A program made the translations under genes and the position numbers. A DNA stretch of 46,109 bases. Origin: Thermodesulfobacterium hveragerdense DSM 12571 (GTDB lineage Bacteria; Desulfobacterota; Thermodesulfobacteria; Thermodesulfobacteriales; Thermodesulfobacteriaceae). The notes below the pieces were generated by a model. It searched no databases and had not been told where the DNA came from. It saw only the letters and a program-made list of their open reading frames with translations. Location of the stretch: NCBI RefSeq assembly GCF_000423845.1, contig NZ_AUIT01000014.1, forward strand, positions 1 to 46,109, in the 5' to 3' direction. The first letter of the stretch is position 1. Each line of letters starts with the position of its first letter. This document shows, in pieces, positions 42,030 through 46,109 of the stretch.

Positions 42030-43292
42030 TTATTTAGTTTTTTTAGGTCTTTTTTTAGGAGTTTTTTCCTCTTTTATATGCTCTTGGTCTAATTGAAAGG
42101 CCTCGTGTAAAGTTCTCACCGCAAGTTCGGTATATTTTTCGTCGATCACGCAGGAGATCTTGATTTCAGAGGTAGAAATCATCATAATATTAATACCATG
42201 TTTGGCCAAAGTTTCAAACATCTTGGTTGCTACCCCTGAATGGGTACGCATACCAGCTCCGACGATAGAAACTTTAGCGATTTTATCATCCCCTTCTACC
42301 CTTTCAGCCTTGAGTTTTTTAGCCACCTCCTTTACTATTTCTAAGGCTTGAGTATAGTCTGTTCTTGGGACAGTAAAAGTTATATCAGCTTTATTGTCAG
42401 GGTGTACAGTTTGAATGATCATGTCTACAATAATACCTTTCTCGCCTATAGGGCCAAAGATCTGAGCTGCAATGCCTGGTTTATCTGGAACCCCGTAGAT
42501 GCTTATACGCGCTTCATTTCTACTATAGGTTATACCTGATACCACTACCTTTTCCATCTCTTCATCCTCCTCGGTTATTAAGGTTCCTTCTGCTTCTGTA
42601 AAACTTGATTTTACTACTAAATTTACTTTATAGATCATGGCTAATTCTACAGACCGCATTTCTAAAACCTTGGCCCCACTACTTGCCATCTCAAGCATCT
42701 CTTCATAGGATATTTTCTTAAGCTTACGGGCGTTACTCACTATACGTGGGTCAGCGGTGTATACACCTTCAACGTCTGTGTAAATCTCACAAAGGTCAGC
42801 CTTTAGTGCAGCAGCTAAAGCTACTGCAGTGGTATCAGAACCACCCCTTCCAAGTGTTGTTATATCTCCCTCTTCAGTAACTCCTTGAAACCCTGCTACT
42901 ACTACGATTTTACCCTGGTTGAGTTCTTTTTTTAGTTTATCTACCCTGATGTCCTTTATTTTGGCTTTGGTAAAAAGGTTGGTGGTGTAGATAGGTATTT
43001 GGTAACCTAAGAAAGCTACCGCGTCAAACCCCATGCTTTGAAGGGTTATGGCCAGTAAAGAGGAAGTAACCTGTTCTCCTGTCGAAACCAAAAGGTCTAA
43101 TTCCCTTAAAGGGGGAGTTGGGGTGATTTCTTTGGCTAAATTGATCAACCGGTCTGTTTCTCCTGCCATCGCAGAAACTACCACCACCAGGTCATGCCCT
43201 TCTCTTTTATACTTGATTACCCTCTCTGCTACTTTTTTAATCCTTTCTATGTTGGCTACCGAGGTACCACCGTATTTTTGAACTATTAACAT
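42030..43292 (-). CDS. lysC: Aspartate kinase
   Basis: Aspartate kinase phosphorylates aspartate at the entry to lysine, threonine and methionine synthesis. The 420-residue, monofunctional enzyme has the [18 protein letters not shown] start, [26 protein letters not shown], and two C-terminal ACT domains (from about residue 265) for feedback control. The last 15 residues are a lysine-rich tail not typical of the family. AGGGAGG precedes the ATG. cimA follows after five bases. Confidence 0.95.
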   Translation of the reverse strand: MLIVQKYGGTSVANIERIKKVAERVIKYKREGHDLVVVVSAMAGETDRLINLAKEITPTPPLRELDLLVSTGEQVTSSLLAITLQSMGFDAVAFLGYQIPIYTTNLFTKAKIKDIRVDKLKKELNQGKIVVVAGFQGVTEEGDITTLGRGGSDTTAVALAAALKADLCEIYTDVEGVYTADPRIVSNARKLKKISYEEMLEMASSGAKVLEMRSVELAMIYKVNLVVKSSFTEAEGTLITEEDEEMEKVVVSGITYSRNEARISIYGVPDKPGIAAQIFGPIGEKGIIVDMIIQTVHPDNKADITFTVPRTDYTQALEIVKEVAKKLKAERVEGDDKIAKVSIVGAGMRTHSGVATKMFETLAKHGINIMMISTSEIKISCVIDEKYTELAVRTLHEAFQLDQEHIKEEKTPKKRPKKTK

Positions 43293-43295
43293 ATT

Positions 43296-43592
43296 TTACC
43301 TCCCTTTACCCCAGATAGGATCCTCTCCAAAATGTTCAAACCACCAATCCTCTGGATTAAGTATATTATCATTAGGTTCTAAATTTATCAAGTAATTATC
43401 ACAATATTCCATAAGAAGGGTATAGGCTTCGTTTAATTTTTTTATCGTAGAATTATCTCCTCCAACGTCAGGATGGTGTTTTTTAACCAAACGATGGTAA
43501 GCCTCTTTGATTTCCCTTCTTGTAGTTTTTTTAGGTAGGTTTAAAATCCTTCTCGCTTCTTCAATTTTTTCCCATTTTTCTGTCCGACTCAT
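43296..43592 (-). CDS. J-domain (DnaJ-like) protein
   Basis: A 98-residue protein consisting of one J domain with RRILNLPKKTTRREIKEAYHR and the HPD tripeptide in KHHPDVGGDN, which stimulates Hsp70 (DnaK). The glycine-rich and zinc-finger regions of DnaJ are absent, so this is a type III J protein. The C-terminal 30 residues are acidic with Trp residues. It leads the operon and is followed by lysC after three bases; the reason for this pairing is not clear. Confidence 0.88.
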   Translation of the reverse strand: MSRTEKWEKIEEARRILNLPKKTTRREIKEAYHRLVKKHHPDVGGDNSTIKKLNEAYTLLMEYCDNYLINLEPNDNILNPEDWWFEHFGEDPIWGKGR

Positions 43593-43600
43593 ATAAGACT

Positions 43601-43628
43601 ATATTATTAAAAAATTGATTTTAAACAA
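43601..43628 (-). promoter_or_regulatory. Possible promoter of the J-domain-lysC-cimA operon
   Basis: On the minus strand TTGTTT (43628-43623), a 16-base spacer, then TAATAT (43606-43601). The match is weak, but this 46-base gap is the only upstream space. Confidence 0.35.
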
Positions 43629-43638
43629 GAGGTAAAAA

Positions 43639-44844
43639 TCAAAATAAGCTTAAAATCACAAGTCCAACTAAAACGGACAGTAGGGTTACCGGAAGCCCGA
43701 TTTTTAGGTATTCAAAAAAGCCAATCTTTACTTTTGGAGAGGCTCCTTCGATAACGATGATGTTAGCGATAGACCCAAGGATGGTTAAATTTCCTGCAAA
43801 AGTCGAGGACATCGCTAAGAAAAACCAGGCTTTTTCGTCGTTAAAGTAATTAACTATAAGGGGCTTAAAGATCAAAACCGCAGGAACGTTGCTTACAACG
43901 TTAGAAAGTAAGAGAGAAGAAAATACCAAAGATAGAGGGGCAGTTACTAACATCTGAAAATGTTCTACCAACCTATAAAAAACTACAGATTTTTCAACTC
44001 CTTTTATAACGATAAAAAGCCCTATAAAAAGGATTAAAAGTCTAAAGTCTATCAGGTTATACACCTTTTCAGGCTTAACCCTCCTGGTAATCAACAGAAA
44101 GGAACCTACACCTATAGAAACAATTTCCATAGGTACGTTTAAAAAGAAGAGAATTACTGTGATCAGGGCTACCAAAGAAGATTTTATAACCAAAGGCTTA
44201 TTGTATCTATATTTTAAGGTTTCTTCGGGGGTTTTTACTGGTGAGGTTAAATCTTTTTTGTAAAACCAGTGGATTACCCCAGCACAGATAAAAAGTCCTG
44301 CTAAAGCTACTGGGAATAGATGAAAAAAGAATTTACTGTAGGAGATACCTGAAGCCGCTCCGATTATGATGTTTTGAGGGTTTCCTGTGATGGTACCTAC
44401 ACTACCTATGTTAGCTGACATGCAAAGGGCTAAAAGATAAGGTTTAGGGTTTAGGTTCATTTTTTTTGTTAACACAAGGATAAAAGGAGTAAAGATTAAA
44501 CAAACCGTATCGTTTATAAAAAAAGCAGATAACATGCCTGAAGTAAAAATCAAAAGGTAAAGTAGTTTTGAAGGGTTTTGTACTCTTTGGGCTAAAAAAG
44601 ATAACACAAGGTTAAAAAATCCAGATAACCTTAGGTTAGCGATCAAGATCATCATCCCAAAGAGGATTAAAATGGTTTTATAATCTATGGCTTCATAAGC
44701 TTCATATACAGATAAAACCCCAGAGATTACCATAAGAGAGGCACCTATGATAGCTGCTCCTGTGCGGTCAATCCTAAATAACGGAGGTTGTCCTATAGCC
44801 ATCAATAAATATGTAAAGGAAAAAATAAGAAAGGCTGTATCCAT
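43639..44844 (-). CDS. ArsB/SLC13-type permease (ion transporter superfamily)
   Basis: A 401-residue membrane protein with about 11 helices. It shows the two repeated motifs of the ArsB/NhaD/citrate-transporter (SLC13-like) superfamily: FINDTVCLIFTPFIL followed by GNPQNIIIGAASG, and in the second half SNVVSNVPAVLIFKPL followed by AGNLTILGSIANII. The substrate may be an organic or inorganic anion or sodium/proton; it cannot be told from sequence alone. It is monocistronic, with its own good promoter and no near neighbour downstream. Confidence 0.82.
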   Translation of the reverse strand: MDTAFLIFSFTYLLMAIGQPPLFRIDRTGAAIIGASLMVISGVLSVYEAYEAIDYKTILILFGMMILIANLRLSGFFNLVLSFLAQRVQNPSKLLYLLIFTSGMLSAFFINDTVCLIFTPFILVLTKKMNLNPKPYLLALCMSANIGSVGTITGNPQNIIIGAASGISYSKFFFHLFPVALAGLFICAGVIHWFYKKDLTSPVKTPEETLKYRYNKPLVIKSSLVALITVILFFLNVPMEIVSIGVGSFLLITRRVKPEKVYNLIDFRLLILFIGLFIVIKGVEKSVVFYRLVEHFQMLVTAPLSLVFSSLLLSNVVSNVPAVLIFKPLIVNYFNDEKAWFFLAMSSTFAGNLTILGSIANIIVIEGASPKVKIGFFEYLKIGLPVTLLSVLVGLVILSLF

Positions 44845-44879
44845 GACCTTTTATAAAAAATTTTTAGATAATTTTGGTT

Positions 44880-44907
44880 ATTATAGTCAAACTTAAGCCC
44901 TTTGCAA
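44880..44907 (-). promoter_or_regulatory. Promoter of the ArsB/SLC13-type permease
   Basis: On the minus strand TTGCAA (44907-44902), a 16-base spacer, then a perfect TATAAT (44885-44880), 36 bases before the start codon. Confidence 0.65.
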
Positions 44908-45036
44908 CAACTTGAACCAGTCCCTAATTTGCCGATAAAAATTTCCTTTCATGTTTTTCCCATTTTCCAATCTGTCTAAACGATTTATAATATCACCCAT
45001 TAGGTGAAAATTCCCTAAACCTAAGAGGATTTCGTT
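44893..45036. other. Stretch between the permease promoter and the first IS remnant
   Basis: No gene is called here. A minus-strand frame is open from 45084 to a TAA at 44893 and would end DWFKLLQRA; its only ATG codons lie well inside it and it has no ribosome binding site. A short inverted repeat (TCACC / GGTGA near 44994-45008) is the only structure seen. The left end of the IS1380-like element should lie in this stretch, but its inverted repeat could not be fixed. Confidence 0.45.
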
Positions 45037-45635
45037 ATGCCTCAAAACTCTCTTAACTTCAAAATACTTAGAACTAACGAAAACCTAACCTCTCGTTCAG
45101 GGCTTGCTTTTGTTGATGCCTTTACCTGGTTCAAACAGAGTTTACACCGCCTGGCAATATACAAGCAGAAAAAAAGACAGCCAAGATGACTTGCAAGAGA
45201 TTTCGTGAATATAGACCCATGATTACGGCATTTAAAGAGATACCTTTGATAGTCTATCATGAGTTTAAGGAAGGCAATAGGCATGACGGACATGTAAGGG
45301 CGATATAAGCAGCTTTTGAGGTTTTGCCTGAGGGCAAGAGGATAGTGCATCCATCGCTTGATTCTGAGTATTACAGTTCTTCGGTGCTAAATTATTTGAT
45401 GAAAAGAGGGGTAACATTTTGTATAGTAGCAGATTTAGACAGAGCGGTAAGGAAGGCGATAAAGAGGATAAGGGAATGGAGGCCATACAGGGATAGAGAT
45501 GGGATAAAGACAGAAAGGGAGATAGGGGAGACGGTACATGTGATGAACAAAAGGGAGGGAGCGTTTAGGCTTGTGGTGTTGAGGCAGAAGAAAAAGCAGC
45601 TGGATTTATTTAGTGATGAGGAGTATTTTTTGAGA
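45037..45635 (+). pseudogene. Broken transposase, IS1380-like
   Basis: Pieces of one transposase survive in two frames. The first (45037-45189) reads LRTNENLTSRSGLAFVDAF, like the N-terminus of IS1380-type enzymes, and ends at a TGA. After a frameshift, and a probable internal deletion judged from family length, a second frame reads FREYRPMITAFKEIPLIVYHEF, passes a TAA at 45306-45308, and goes on with LPEGKRIVHPSLDSEYYSS, GVTFCIVADLDRAVRKAI, and ETVHVMNKREGAFRLVVLR. The reading stops making sense at about 45635, where another element seems to begin. The gene cannot make a working transposase. The family name rests on remembered motifs and is moderately sure. Confidence 0.7.
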
Positions 45636-46109
45636 TGTCCCCATCTTGAGACACCTTTTATGTCACTACTCCTCTGAAACATGCCACACCTCCATTGGTG
45701 CCCTATATTCAAGAGCTGAATGAGGACGCTGCTTGTTGTAGTTCTCCACCCACTTCTTCACTATTTCCCGAACTTCTTCAAGGCTCACAAATTTCTACCT
45801 ATCAAGCAATTCCTCCCTCATGCTCCGATGAAAACTCTCTATATGCCCATGTGAAAAGGTTGCCCCGGCGGTATCACTTCTTCCTCAATCCTCCACTTCT
45901 TAATCACCCTGCTAAACTCCTTCTCCCTAAACTCAAGCCCATCATCCCGCCTAAAAATCCTCGGTGACCCATAAATCTCACAAAGCCTGTCCAAATACTC
46001 AGCAACTGTTCTCCCAGTCAGTGAATAATCAACCAGCGGCTCAAAGGCTCTTCGACTAAAAACATCTATCACGTTAAACAACCTGACTACCCTCCCAGAA
46101 ACTAATCTA
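45631..46109. mobile_element. Remnant of an IS with an integrase-core (IS3/IS481-like) transposase
   Basis: The element begins close to 45631-45636, at TGTCCCCATCTTGAGACA, which resembles an IS terminus, and runs off the right edge. It seems to have inserted into the IS1380-like transposase. Its other end is outside the window. Confidence 0.55.
45666..46109 (-). pseudogene. Broken integrase-core transposase (rve type), 5' part outside window
   Basis: The minus-strand frame enters from the right edge as LVSGRVVRLFNVIDVFSRRAF, with the first catalytic Asp, and shows the second in RRDDGLEF and the IPPGQP segment. At HMGI the frame shifts: the catalytic-Glu segment ESFHRSMREELLDR is read in another frame, then a TAG interrupts it, and KFVSLEEVREIVKKWVENYN and KQRPHSALEYRAPMEVWHV follow to a TAG at 45666-45668. 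One frameshift and one stop make it inactive. The pattern is that of the DDE integrase core of IS3 or IS481 transposases; the exact family is not settled. Confidence 0.75.

Noticed and set aside
45839-46081. Intact small integrase gene on the minus strand
   Set aside because: The frame stops before the catalytic Glu, which is found in another frame downstream, so this is part of a broken transposase.

Overview
The window looks like chromosome from a thermophilic, low-GC, sulfate-reducing bacterium, most probably a Thermodesulfobacterium-type member of Thermodesulfobacteriota. This rests on a dsrA-dsrB-dsrD operon (dissimilatory sulfite reductase with DsrD), AT-rich DNA, Lys/Glu-rich proteins and very tight gene packing. 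The genus is an inference; there is no rRNA here to confirm it.

Layout. Positions 1-300 hold the 5' part of an IS256-family transposase gene that has cut the front off a methyltransferase gene (303-1343). A tRNA-Leu(CAA) on the minus strand follows. From 1537 to 6938 runs one tight plus-strand operon: yebC, ruvC, ruvA, an isochorismatase-like hydrolase, then a Rieske protein, a cytochrome b and a 12-haem-site cytochrome c. The cytochrome has an in-frame UGA at codon 428, followed by a hairpin of the bacterial SECIS type. Then come an AmpG-like transporter, prmA, a B12-binding radical SAM protein, a secreted rhodanese, a DUF523/DUF1722 protein and leuA with a strong terminator. A minus-strand operon follows (DUF1015, YkgJ-like cysteine cluster, fabG, yjbQ, TPR lipoprotein), then rsmA, mltG and a TPR / zinc-ribbon-HEAT / TPR trio. 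An ftsE-ftsX-envC-like operon stands back to back with dsrABD. Next are tkt-tatC-tatA, ilvB-ilvH, a DUF465 gene, a slipin, rplM-rpsI, argC-truA-hisB, and a long minus-strand operon (J-domain protein, lysC, cimA, cooC-like ATPase, cysS, cvpA). An ArsB/SLC13-type permease and two broken, nested insertion sequences end the window.

How the genes work together. DsrAB reduces sulfite, with DsrD as its partner. The Rieske/cytochrome b/multihaem cytochrome set is a probable menaquinol-oxidising membrane complex passing electrons to the periplasmic side; TatA/TatC may export the Rieske protein. leuA, cimA, ilvB, ilvH, lysC, argC and hisB show amino acid prototrophy, with isoleucine probably made through citramalate.

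Main points for a second look: a possible selenocysteine in the multihaem cytochrome; a divergent promoter in which the two -35 boxes overlap almost completely; a recurrent 16-bp promoter spacer; four convergent gene pairs that share a four-base stop overlap; and a degenerate LytM protein encoded with FtsEX. No CRISPR array, rRNA or replication origin was seen.
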